Shown in pieces: positions 14,651-21,900 of a stretch of 22,324 bases of DNA. Position 1 is the stretch's first letter, and every line of letters begins with the position of its first letter. Made by a program: the position numbers and the translations under genes. The stretch covers positions 28,513 to 50,836 of the forward strand of contig PAUH01000038.1 of NCBI GenBank assembly GCA_002712645.1, read 5' to 3'. Under the pieces are notes generated by a model. It saw nothing but the letters and a program-made list of their open reading frames with translations, had not been told where the DNA came from and made no database searches. The DNA is from Methanobacteriota archaeon (lineage in GTDB: Archaea > Thermoplasmatota > Poseidoniia > Poseidoniales > Thalassarchaeaceae).

Positions 14651-15906
14651 CCCTCAACACCCCTATTGACGAGGGGGACGACTTTTGTCATGAATGCCTC
14701 CATGTTACGCTTCACACGTTCATTGTCGTGATTGAAAAAGTCGAACCAGCACATTATTCGATCATCGGGATGAAATCTTTCCATCAGTTGCTGAGCCACT
14801 TCTTCCACATTCCCAATAACTGCATTGTCAACCGCCTTCTCTACTTTACCCGGGTCTATGGTTCCCTCCAAGGCATTCCAATAAGTCGAAATCGATGACT
14901 TAGATTCCTCTAAAGCACGGGCAGATCGCTCCACATCCGAGAGCCCGTCTTCATCATTGAGAAACACCATCACGGTTCGAGGCATCATAGAACGACTCCA
15001 AACCCCTCCATCCCTGTGGTAGCAGTCTCTCATGCGCTCATGCGTGGCTTCAATGATATCCGGCGGCGTTATGCTTAGGTTGAATACCTGTACTGGACGC
15101 CATTTATTGACTTCGACTTGGAGACGCTTATCGTGGCTGCCAAGAACGAGATTCAAGAGGTCCCTCCTCCATTCCTTGGGTATCGTGGCGATTGACTCAA
15201 ACTCGTAGCGCCGGGGAATAAGGACTTCATCTGGAGAAGTCGAGAGCCCCCATTCCGAAATTGCCGATTCTTGGACGTCGCGCCAGTCTTCATCGCTTCT
15301 GAAATTGTCGCGTGTGAGCCTAGTTTCCCTTATCATGGATGAATCAATCACCTCGCCTGATAGGAGTCTAAGGAAAATTTCACTCGCCTCAGCGAATATC
15401 TGGCCACGCAATGCCGGCCATGCAGCCTCTTCAACAGGATCCCTCGGAATAATCCCATACGGACGCGCCATGAATTCAAATCGACCTGCAGAGAATCCGA
15501 TATGAAGTCGGCGTGACTCATTCGGGTCCACTCCATGGATCGCGAGGAACGCGCCAACTCGTTCAGCTTGAGCGATCGGCCCTCCAGATGCAAGTATCGA
15601 CATCACTGCGCTCCCTATCTCCATACGTTTTGTCCGAGCCATGACCGCAGCAGCGATTTGGAAGAAGTCAGTGCACAAACCAACTTCGCCGGGATAGTGG
15701 GGAACCACTGGATCCACATTGCTTTTCTGAACTTCTGTCGAGAGATGAGCCTGTGCAACCCATCCAACGCCAAATCCAAGCTCGTCCGCCTTCTCAGCCT
15801 GGTCTAAGAAATTGGAGAACATCTCCCTCTCGCTGGGCTTGTAACCGCTTGAATCCGGCGTCTGCGAGATCGAGAAGAAAATATCGAATTCCATACCATT
15901 ACCCAT
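14647..15906 (-). CDS. Luciferase-like (LLM class) flavin- or F420-dependent oxidoreductase
   Basis: The protein has 419 residues. MEFDIFFSIS at the start, then FLDQAEKADELGFGVGWVAQAHL (about 33-55), is the typical first beta strand and helix of the bacterial-luciferase TIM barrel, with the conserved E-x-A-D-x-L-G-F-x-x-x-W. ARTKRMEIGSAV and LHIGFSAGR follow at the expected places. LLM enzymes are flavin monooxygenases or, in archaea and actinobacteria, F420-dependent oxidoreductases; the sequence alone does not settle which. There is no flavin-reductase gene beside it. The length is somewhat above the usual 330-380 residues, with an insert around 190-250. The start overlaps the SDR stop (TGATG); ATG 15894 is an alternative four codons later. 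Confidence 0.85.
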   Translation of the reverse strand: MGNGMEFDIFFSISQTPDSSGYKPSEREMFSNFLDQAEKADELGFGVGWVAQAHLSTEVQKSNVDPVVPHYPGEVGLCTDFFQIAAAVMARTKRMEIGSAVMSILASGGPIAQAERVGAFLAIHGVDPNESRRLHIGFSAGRFEFMARPYGIIPRDPVEEAAWPALRGQIFAEASEIFLRLLSGEVIDSSMIRETRLTRDNFRSDEDWRDVQESAISEWGLSTSPDEVLIPRRYEFESIATIPKEWRRDLLNLVLGSHDKRLQVEVNKWRPVQVFNLSITPPDIIEATHERMRDCYHRDGGVWSRSMMPRTVMVFLNDEDGLSDVERSARALEESKSSISTYWNALEGTIDPGKVEKAVDNAVIGNVEEVAQQLMERFHPDDRIMCWFDFFNHDNERVKRNMEAFMTKVVPLVNRGVEG

Positions 15907-16715
15907 CAGATAGAGCGCATACGCCCGCCATCTACAGCTAGACTAACCCCACGTATCGCCCCACTCGAAGGAAGACACATCCAAACCACTGCCGAAGCAG
16001 TTTCCAGCGGGTCAACGAGTCTGCCTATGGGCGCTTGATTGCGCCAATCATCGTAAATCTCTTCCACGCTCATGCCAGTTCGCTCACTCTTTGACTTGGA
16101 CAACGATACTAGGCGATCAGTATCGGTATACCCCGGGAGTATGTTGTTTATCGTTATGCAAGGAGCCAACTCTTTCGAAAGCGACTTGCTCCATGATGCC
16201 ATAGCCCCCCTCAAAGTATTCGACAGGCCGATTCCTTCCACAGGTTCGCGAACCGATGTAGAAATGATGTTGACAATCCTCCCGCTACCATATGCCTCCA
16301 TCCCCGGTGCAAGATTCTTGACCAAAATGTGCGATGCGTGGAGATGGCGTTTGAAAGGTCCATCGAAGTCCCCCAGATCATTTTGAAGGAGTGGACTGCG
16401 AGGCGGTCCGCCTGCGTTGTTGATCAAAATCGTAATTTTTCGATCCGCTAACGAATCCGCACAAGCGCGAACAGCATCCGTGTCCTCTAAATCGAGGACA
16501 AGAGCTTCATGCCCGGAACCATGCATCTCAGAAACTAGTTCCTCAAGCAACTCTTTGTTGCGAGCACAGGCGATAACTCTCGCCCCGGCCCTGGCAAGGA
16601 GCAGCGCGGTGGATCGGCCGATTCCACGAGAGGCACCGCAGACCAATGCAGTCTTGCCATCAAGTATGTTTTCTGAGAAAGGAAAATCTTCACCTAGGAT
16701 ATCATTCATCATCAT
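15906..16715 (-). CDS. Short-chain dehydrogenase/reductase of the atypical, Tyr-less type
   Basis: The SDR has 269 residues. CGASRGIG (26-33) is the nucleotide-binding glycine motif, NNAGG (99-103) the structural motif, and LPGYTDT (193-199) the usual PG segment. The catalytic region reads IISTSVREPVEGIGLSNTLRGA: the serine is present (S152 or S154) but the YxxxK pair is replaced by N166 and G170. A subgroup of BKR-like SDRs has the same LSN-x-L-R wording, so this is a family trait and not damage. Such proteins bind NAD(P)H but their reactions are mostly unknown. Three ATGs in a row open the gene; the minus-strand AGGTGA just before them makes the third (16709) the best spaced. The gene follows the formyltransferase stop by four bases. 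Confidence 0.88.
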   Translation of the reverse strand: MMMNDILGEDFPFSENILDGKTALVCGASRGIGRSTALLLARAGARVIACARNKELLEELVSEMHGSGHEALVLDLEDTDAVRACADSLADRKITILINNAGGPPRSPLLQNDLGDFDGPFKRHLHASHILVKNLAPGMEAYGSGRIVNIISTSVREPVEGIGLSNTLRGAMASWSKSLSKELAPCITINNILPGYTDTDRLVSLSKSKSERTGMSVEEIYDDWRNQAPIGRLVDPLETASAVVWMCLPSSGAIRGVSLAVDGGRMRSI

Positions 16716-16719
16716 TCAC

Positions 16720-17466
16720 CTAATCCACATAATGCGCATATGTTTGCTCACTTAGCTTCTGATATACGACTTCCAGAATTTCATCTGGCGCGTTTCGGAA
16801 GGTAGGGTGGCTACCCTCTCCCTGTGGCCGCCGCATTTCACCCCATCGCCCTTCGACATATGCAATCATGGCTTCTTTCATGAGAACTCCTGATAGAACA
16901 AGCGTTTCATAGCACAGATCCTCGTAAGTCATACCTTTTTTTACAGGTACTTCTCTCCTCAGAAGTAAGTCGCCAGTGTCAACTCCATTGTCGCAGAAAT
17001 GAGTTGAGGAACCTATCGGTATATCATGGTAAACAGACCAAGCGGGAGAAGCTGAACCTCTGCATTCTGGGAGTAATCCGGGATGTGAATTAAGAACGCC
17101 GTCTTTGGGGAAATCCAAGATATCTCCCCTGATTATCCTAGTTCCGCCGAAGACAATCAGATCGAGATCGAGATTCTCTATGTGGGGCATCACATTAGGG
17201 CTGTCGTGCTTGCCCACTTCGATATGAGGCACAACGAAGCCACCCACAGAAAGCTTGGCGATCTGACTCTCAATGGTCGGAGCGACTGGATTGCCCTCAA
17301 TCCTCTTGAGAAATTTCTCGCGCTCTTCATCGCCAATGCTCGAGTCCTCTGATATTATTATCGAGGGGATGAAATTCTCTGAAAGTAACTGGCTCAACAT
17401 TTCCCTCCCGTAGGGGTGCTCCTTGAGCAGGAGAAAGGCGAATTCCGGCGTCGAACTAGGTTGCAT
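16720..17466 (-). CDS. Formyltransferase-fold enzyme (GART/Fmt-like) of unknown substrate
   Basis: The protein has 248 residues from ATG 17466, chosen because AGGAGA sits seven bases before it; an ATG at 17502 has no such site and would overlap the upstream gene. The formyl-transfer triad is intact: N126 and H128 in LNSHPGLLPECRGS, and D163 in THFCDNGVDTGD. These are the hallmarks of enzymes that move a formyl group to or from 10-formyl-tetrahydrofolate (GART, Fmt, sugar N-formyltransferases, PurU). Archaea do not formylate initiator tRNA, so an Fmt role is unlikely, and the protein lacks the Fmt C-terminal domain. A sugar or small-amine formyltransferase, or a hydrolase acting on an N-formyl intermediate of the operon's pathway, are both possible. 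Confidence 0.85.
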   Translation of the reverse strand: MQPSSTPEFAFLLLKEHPYGREMLSQLLSENFIPSIIISEDSSIGDEEREKFLKRIEGNPVAPTIESQIAKLSVGGFVVPHIEVGKHDSPNVMPHIENLDLDLIVFGGTRIIRGDILDFPKDGVLNSHPGLLPECRGSASPAWSVYHDIPIGSSTHFCDNGVDTGDLLLRREVPVKKGMTYEDLCYETLVLSGVLMKEAMIAYVEGRWGEMRRPQGEGSHPTFRNAPDEILEVVYQKLSEQTYAHYVD

Positions 17467-17473
17467 GTTACGC

Positions 17474-17479
17474 TCTCCT
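17474..17479 (-). promoter_or_regulatory. Shine-Dalgarno site deciding the formyltransferase start
   Basis: AGGAGA on the minus strand, seven bases before ATG 17466, lies just after the stop of the preceding small membrane-protein gene. Confidence 0.6.
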
Positions 17480-17485
17480 GAGGAG

Positions 17486-17749
17486 TCATTGGTACCCATC
17501 ATTTTCGGTCGTATCAGGTTCCCACCATCCAGCTACCTCGGGTTCGCCCGCCTCTTCAATCGCTAGATGCCTTTCCCCTCCATACAGAATGCCTCCTACA
17601 ATTATCGGCGATAATGGGAATAAAAACACGTAAATCACCATCACGCAGAAGAAAAACAAACCTGGGCCGAATATCTCCTCTAATACGATGCTAAATGGTA
17701 TGAATCCGAAAAAGAGAATCGCCGGCACCACGAACATCAGCCACCGCAT
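17486..17749 (-). CDS. Small two-helix membrane protein, unknown
   Basis: The protein has 87 residues. Two hydrophobic helices (about 4-22 and 29-53) are joined by the loop VLEEIFGPG and followed by an acidic, soluble C-terminal third (EEAGEPEVAG...). No family is recognised. It is the first gene of the minus-strand operon, 19 bases before the formyltransferase ATG, and faces away from the acyltransferase gene across a 52-base gap. It could anchor or assist one of the operon enzymes, but nothing in the sequence proves a link. It might instead be an independent small membrane gene that happens to lead the transcript. Confidence 0.65.
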   Translation of the reverse strand: MRWLMFVVPAILFFGFIPFSIVLEEIFGPGLFFFCVMVIYVFLFPLSPIIVGGILYGGERHLAIEEAGEPEVAGWWEPDTTENDGYQ

Positions 17750-17768
17750 AGATGAGCAATAGCGACAA

Positions 17769-17786
17769 ACTACTAATGTAAATTTC
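17769..17786. promoter_or_regulatory. AT-rich shared promoter region between divergent genes
   Basis: The 52-base gap contains ACTACTAATGTAAATTTC. Read either way its centre lies about 23-27 bases from the two start codons (GTG 17802 on plus, ATG 17749 on minus), the place for archaeal TATA boxes of leaderless or short-leader messages. Neither start has a Shine-Dalgarno site. The element is inferred from composition and spacing only. Confidence 0.4.
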
Positions 17787-17801
17787 TAGCACCCGAAAAT
17801 C

Positions 17802-19079
17802 GTGGCCAGTCAGAGAAGGTATGACATCGATTGGCTCAGAGTAATTCTGTTTGGTCTTTTGATACCCTTCCATGTGGCCATAGGCGTGTATTGGTCCACA
17901 TATGGAACTGAAATAAACCCGAATATCGGAGATATCGAAGAGCAAGATCGTTTGGAGTTCGCAGAAGCGAATAATGACTACAGCGCAGAGTCTGTTACCA
18001 TAGAGAGCATGATACTCCATTGGATGCACCAATGGAGGCTTGCAGCACTGTTCATGATTTCGGGGATGGGGACCGCTTTCGCATTCCAGAGGAGGGTATG
18101 GAAGACTTTCCTAAAGGAGAGAGTCAAACGCCTTCTCATCCCAATGTTCTTTGGAGCTTGGACTATGGGCTTCGCAGGACAACTAATCACCGGTGAAATC
18201 GATTTTAACTTGTCAGAAATGACCTCAGCCTTCCTCTTAGGCATAGTATGGCGTTCTCTTTCCTTTTGGATCCCCGTCTTTGGAAAGTTAATCGCACTCG
18301 GTCATCTGTGGTTCCTGTGGAATCTGTTCCTCTACTCCCTGATCCTGACCCCGGTTTTCAACTCAGTTCGGAATAACCCCGGTGGATTATCGTCAAGGGT
18401 AATAAAGACCATATTTTCCATGAAATACAGTATCGGACCATTCCTTCTGATGCCTCTTATTTTGACGATATCAGAGATCCTGTTCAAGCCCTTCTTCCCG
18501 GGTTTCATAGGCGTTGCATACGAATGGTTCTGGTTCTTCATATTCTTTGCAATAGGATTCTCATGCATCGTTGCCAAGAAGGAATGGTACGACTTCCTCG
18601 AGACTAGAAGGGCCCTCATAACTGTTCTAGCCTTACTCTGGACTCTTGCTTTCGTATGGATACGCCTCGAACAGCATTCCACCGGAATTGCATATGTTGA
18701 TGGCGGCTGGCTACTTGAGAAGCCACACATTCTTCACGATTCCACGACTTTGGTTGCCTGTGCGATCCATAGCTTCCATGCGTGGTTTTGGTGTCTTGCC
18801 GTATTCGCTTGGGGCGCCCATCTTCTAAATCGGCCTAGTATGCGATTATCATATCTTAATCAGGGAGTGTACCCATTCTACATCGTGCATATGCCCCTTG
18901 TATTTGCAGGTCTCCGCCTGTCGTCCGAGCTGGGTCTCCGAGACATGCCCGCAGTCTTGGTAGCCACTGTATTCACAGTCTTCACTTGTTGGATATTCTT
19001 CGAGATCGTAAGAGTCTCACGTTACTCCAGATTCCTCTTCGGAATCAAGGATAAAAAAACCCAGTCTAGCGTATCGTAA
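17802..19079 (+). CDS. Membrane acyltransferase, acyltransferase-3 / MdoC-like
   Basis: The protein has 425 residues and starts with GTG at 17802. RYDIDWLRVILFGLLIPFHV opens it, with the arginine-rich start, first helix and the conserved His (H24) of the acyltransferase-3 family. LAALFMISGMGTAFAF, FLKERVKRLLIPMFFG and LGHLWFLWNLFLYSL match the next conserved blocks. About ten transmembrane helices are visible. Family members move acyl groups (acetyl, succinyl and the like) from the cytoplasm onto sugars or other polar groups at the outer face; the HLWFL segment recalls the MdoC/OpgC branch. A possible job is decorating surface glycans or lipids. No glycan genes adjoin it, so the substrate stays open. 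The extracellular loop around residues 32-65 is acidic. Confidence 0.85.
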   Translation: MASQRRYDIDWLRVILFGLLIPFHVAIGVYWSTYGTEINPNIGDIEEQDRLEFAEANNDYSAESVTIESMILHWMHQWRLAALFMISGMGTAFAFQRRVWKTFLKERVKRLLIPMFFGAWTMGFAGQLITGEIDFNLSEMTSAFLLGIVWRSLSFWIPVFGKLIALGHLWFLWNLFLYSLILTPVFNSVRNNPGGLSSRVIKTIFSMKYSIGPFLLMPLILTISEILFKPFFPGFIGVAYEWFWFFIFFAIGFSCIVAKKEWYDFLETRRALITVLALLWTLAFVWIRLEQHSTGIAYVDGGWLLEKPHILHDSTTLVACAIHSFHAWFWCLAVFAWGAHLLNRPSMRLSYLNQGVYPFYIVHMPLVFAGLRLSSELGLRDMPAVLVATVFTVFTCWIFFEIVRVSRYSRFLFGIKDKKTQSSVS

Positions 19080-19136
19080 TCACGACCGACATTAATGCTG
19101 GCAAGGCTTGATATCCCGTGTCAATATCAGAATAAT

Positions 19137-19499
19137 ATGGACCCTTCAATCAACGTCCTTGGAACCACTTTGAAGACCTGCAGTGCAGACCCCCTCACCG
19201 GATGGTTCAGAGACGGTTGTTGCAATACCGATTCAAGAGACCGAGGAACCCACACAGTGTGCGTAGTGGTCGACGAGGCATTCCTGACGTTCAGTGCAAG
19301 CGCAGGGAACGATTTGACGACTCCGAGACCAGATATGCGGTTTCCAGGCCTGAAACCAGGGGATAGATGGTGTCTCTGCGCAAAAAGGTGGAAACAGGCA
19401 CTCGATGAGGGCTGCGCGCCTCCTGTGGATTTGGAAGCGACGCATCGCAAGACCCTCGATATCGTCGAATTATCGGTTCTGGAAATGCATGCTCTTTGA
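19137..19499 (+). CDS. DUF2237 family protein
   Basis: The protein has 120 residues from ATG 19137. An in-frame ATG at 19095 would add 14 residues; the shorter start is preferred because family members begin a few residues before NVLG, as in MDPSINVLG. Almost the whole family signature is present: CSADPLTGWFRDGCCNT, DRGTHTVCVVV, GNDLTTPRPDMRFPGLKPGD, RWCLCAKRW and LEATH. Conserved cysteines (C15, C28, C29, C42, C79, C81) and the acidic residues suggest a metal or redox role, but no function is established for the family. It follows the acyltransferase by 57 bases. Its TGA abuts the aspS stop, so that TGATCA (19497-19502) ends both genes. Confidence 0.88.
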   Translation: MDPSINVLGTTLKTCSADPLTGWFRDGCCNTDSRDRGTHTVCVVVDEAFLTFSASAGNDLTTPRPDMRFPGLKPGDRWCLCAKRWKQALDEGCAPPVDLEATHRKTLDIVELSVLEMHAL

Positions 19500-20909
19500 T
19501 CAGGGAGTCACTCTGGACCTATCTCTAGGGAAAAGAACCACTTCTCTGACATTGCCGGCCCCAGTCAGAACCATCAGTAGCCGAGCCACTCCAAGCCCCC
19601 ATCCAGCATGCGGCGGTGCGCCGTATCGGAAACCATCGGTGTAGAAAGAGAAATCATCGGGATCAAGATCCATGTCCCTAAGATTCTGCTCAAGAACTCC
19701 CACACGATGCTCCCGCTGTCCTCCGCTAGTCATCTCATCCCGGCCATAGTTCAGGTCGAAACCGCGACTTAGTTGGCTGCCCGTGGATCCCAATTCCCCT
19801 TCTTTGTGGTGGATGTAAAACGGTTTCATCGACATAGGCCATCGGGGGATAAAGTGGAAACCAGGGTATTTGGAAGCAATAAGGTCACAATGATGGCTCT
19901 CTATGTCGTCGCCCCATTCGATATCTCCTCCTCCTTGTTTCACGATTTCTATGGCATCGTCGTAAGGTATTCTTGGGAATGGCAGTTCGGGGACCTCTAC
20001 AACAACTGATTCCAGCCCCTGGGTGTGTCTGTAGGCATTGATGATGTCCACAAGATCCTGATCATCAGCCGCAACCCTGCTCCATATTGAGTGAATCATG
20101 CGTTCTAGCACGCCCATGACATCCTCGTCATCACACCACGCTGCTTCTATGTCAAAGGAGACGAATTCATTCAGATGGCGATATGTGTCATGTTTTTCAG
20201 CACGGAAAGCCGGTCCTATCTCAAAGACCCGCTCAAGCCCCCCGAGAACCGCCAGTTGCTTGTACAGCTGAGGAGATTGGGAGAGGTATGCAGGGGTATC
20301 GAAGTACATCATGGGAAATAGGTTCGTTCCCCCCTCGCTCGCACTAGCGATTATTTTCGGGCTGTTCATTTCACTGAAACCCTCTTCAATTAGATGCTCT
20401 CTTCCGTATTGAAGTACCTTCGAGCGAAGTTGGAACATCGCATTGACATGGGCTCTTCTGACATCGAGGTGGCGGTTGTCCAGTCTGATGTCCAGGCCTA
20501 CGTTGACATCATCAACAACCCCTACTGGAAGAGGCGCATCTGCAAGAGCCAGGATTTCTGCAGAAGATACGCTTACCTCGTATTCGGGCGGAGGCGGTGA
20601 AACCCCTTCAGGGGTCTTCGGGGGTCTTTTTTGAGCCACAACGCCCGTAACTGATATTGTAGATTCTCGACTTGAAGATTGAATTGATTCGAATACCGAC
20701 TCGTCCATGGCATCCCTCTTCAGGAAAGCTTGGATTCTGCCAGTTCCATCTCTTAACATCACGAAGCAAACTCCTCCCCGGCCTCGTACAGATTCGGCAT
20801 AACCTGCGAGCGTAACCTGTGAACCGACCATATCGCCGCCATTTGTTACAACTTGTCCAATAGTGTGGGAACGATATGCTGTGGGCAACCACTCGCTGCT
20901 GTCTCTCAT
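19500..20909 (-). CDS. aspS: Aspartyl-tRNA synthetase, archaeal type
   Basis: The protein has 469 residues from ATG 20909. The frame is open up to an ATG at 20996 that overlaps the trmI stop (ATGA); this would add 29 residues (MIDLISLACTIIW...) unlike archaeal AspRS, which begins close to the anticodon OB fold. The OB domain spans about 12-125. Class II motif 2 is FRAEKHDTYRHLNEF (235-249), SEGGTNLFPMMYF and YLSQSPQLYKQ form the aspartate pocket, SSGGQREHR-like TSGGQREHR follows, and motif 3 is GWGLGVARLL near the end. The bacterial insertion domain is absent, giving the archaeal/eukaryal type. Whether it also charges tRNA-Asn cannot be read safely. A proline-rich loop (about 97-108) in the OB fold is longer than I expect. 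Confidence 0.93.
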   Translation of the reverse strand: MRDSSEWLPTAYRSHTIGQVVTNGGDMVGSQVTLAGYAESVRGRGGVCFVMLRDGTGRIQAFLKRDAMDESVFESIQSSSRESTISVTGVVAQKRPPKTPEGVSPPPPEYEVSVSSAEILALADAPLPVGVVDDVNVGLDIRLDNRHLDVRRAHVNAMFQLRSKVLQYGREHLIEEGFSEMNSPKIIASASEGGTNLFPMMYFDTPAYLSQSPQLYKQLAVLGGLERVFEIGPAFRAEKHDTYRHLNEFVSFDIEAAWCDDEDVMGVLERMIHSIWSRVAADDQDLVDIINAYRHTQGLESVVVEVPELPFPRIPYDDAIEIVKQGGGDIEWGDDIESHHCDLIASKYPGFHFIPRWPMSMKPFYIHHKEGELGSTGSQLSRGFDLNYGRDEMTSGGQREHRVGVLEQNLRDMDLDPDDFSFYTDGFRYGAPPHAGWGLGVARLLMVLTGAGNVREVVLFPRDRSRVTP

Positions 20910-20992
20910 ACCCCTGTCGTGTCGGGGCTGGGTTTTGAATGATATCGGGCCGTGAGGCCAAATAATCGTACAAGCCAGACTAATCAGATCAA

Positions 20993-21790
20993 TCATTCTT
21001 CAGCAACAAGCTGTTCAGCGGCGATAAGGAGAAACGCCGTATGGCCTATGGGCTGGTTGCCAGGGCGAACTCCCCCGCGACTCGCCTTAGACCAACGGCG
21101 CTCAATCACTTCTCCAGCCCATTCAATGTACAGGCCCGCTGATTCGCAAGCCTCCCATGATTTCTCCAATTGTATGCTGGTCGGACAGTAGCATCCTAGC
21201 CGTCCACCTGGTCGTAGTAACTTCGAAATGTCACCCACCACAGTCCATGGTTCTGCAAGATCAAGTATAACGGCATCAAGATGGTCTGTGAGGGTTGAAA
21301 CCTCCTCGCCACAAGATGTGAGGTCCGATTCAAGAAGATGCCATTCGGGGAACTCTGGAAGAATCTCTCTCAGTGTTTCCATGTTTTCACGCCCAACAGT
21401 GGCATGCTCCGGTCTATTTTCGACAGATATTAACTTCCCAGAGCCCCCAATAACCGATGCTAAGTGCATTGCGAGTCCAGCAGATCCATGACCTCCTTCA
21501 AGAACCGTTGAGCCCACGCTAATGCCCATTCTGGATATCAGATAACCTGCATCCTTGGCAAGGATGACTTGCGCTCTGCGCTTCATGGCCCTTCTGGCTT
21601 CGGGAAGACCCGGATTGACAACTCTGAGAGTCTTCTGTCCAATCACGAGAGAGTCGCCGGGCGCAACGTCTCCGAGAGTGTCGTCCACATTGAATCGGCC
21701 TAGCCCCCTTACACGAACTTCCCCAGATCCCCTTTGAAGCAAATAGGCCCTGCCATCGGATTCCACCAGCGCTAGCCACTCGCCGCTCAT
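20993..21790 (-). CDS. trmI: tRNA (adenine-N1)-methyltransferase TrmI (m1A57/58)
   Basis: The protein has 265 residues from ATG 21790. A TTG at 21835 would add 15 residues, but archaeal TrmI starts close to the GEWLALVESDGRAYLL strand. An N-terminal beta domain (1-60) precedes KRRAQVILAKDAGYLI (70-85), the SAM motif VLEGGHGSAG (96-105), the catalytic LDLAEPW (176-182; the family aspartate D177) and PIGHTAFLLIA (247-257). Archaeal TrmI methylates A57 and A58 in the T-loop of tRNA. Family members usually have GTGSG in motif I; here it is GHGSAG. The stop overlaps the frame leading into aspS (ATGA at 20996), so the two tRNA-related genes form one operon. Confidence 0.92.
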   Translation of the reverse strand: MSGEWLALVESDGRAYLLQRGSGEVRVRGLGRFNVDDTLGDVAPGDSLVIGQKTLRVVNPGLPEARRAMKRRAQVILAKDAGYLISRMGISVGSTVLEGGHGSAGLAMHLASVIGGSGKLISVENRPEHATVGRENMETLREILPEFPEWHLLESDLTSCGEEVSTLTDHLDAVILDLAEPWTVVGDISKLLRPGGRLGCYCPTSIQLEKSWEACESAGLYIEWAGEVIERRWSKASRGGVRPGNQPIGHTAFLLIAAEQLVAEE

Positions 21791-21900
21791 TGTGCGTCGG
21801 GCGCTGTTATGTGTTACAAGCACTTCCGGTCTCAAGTTAGAACTCCGAAATGCGCCTCAACAGGTTTCATTGATAACTCAGCACGCATCCCGAAGTTGGA
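21791..21900. promoter_or_regulatory. Divergent intergenic region between trmI and the thioredoxin-like gene
   Basis: This is the longest gap in the window, 110 bases between outward-facing starts. An AT-richer patch at about 21865-21878 (TTTCATTGATAA) could hold a TATA element for the plus-strand gene, but it is some 30 bases from the ATG. I see no clear BRE/TATA pair, no RNA gene and no repeat here. Confidence 0.35.
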
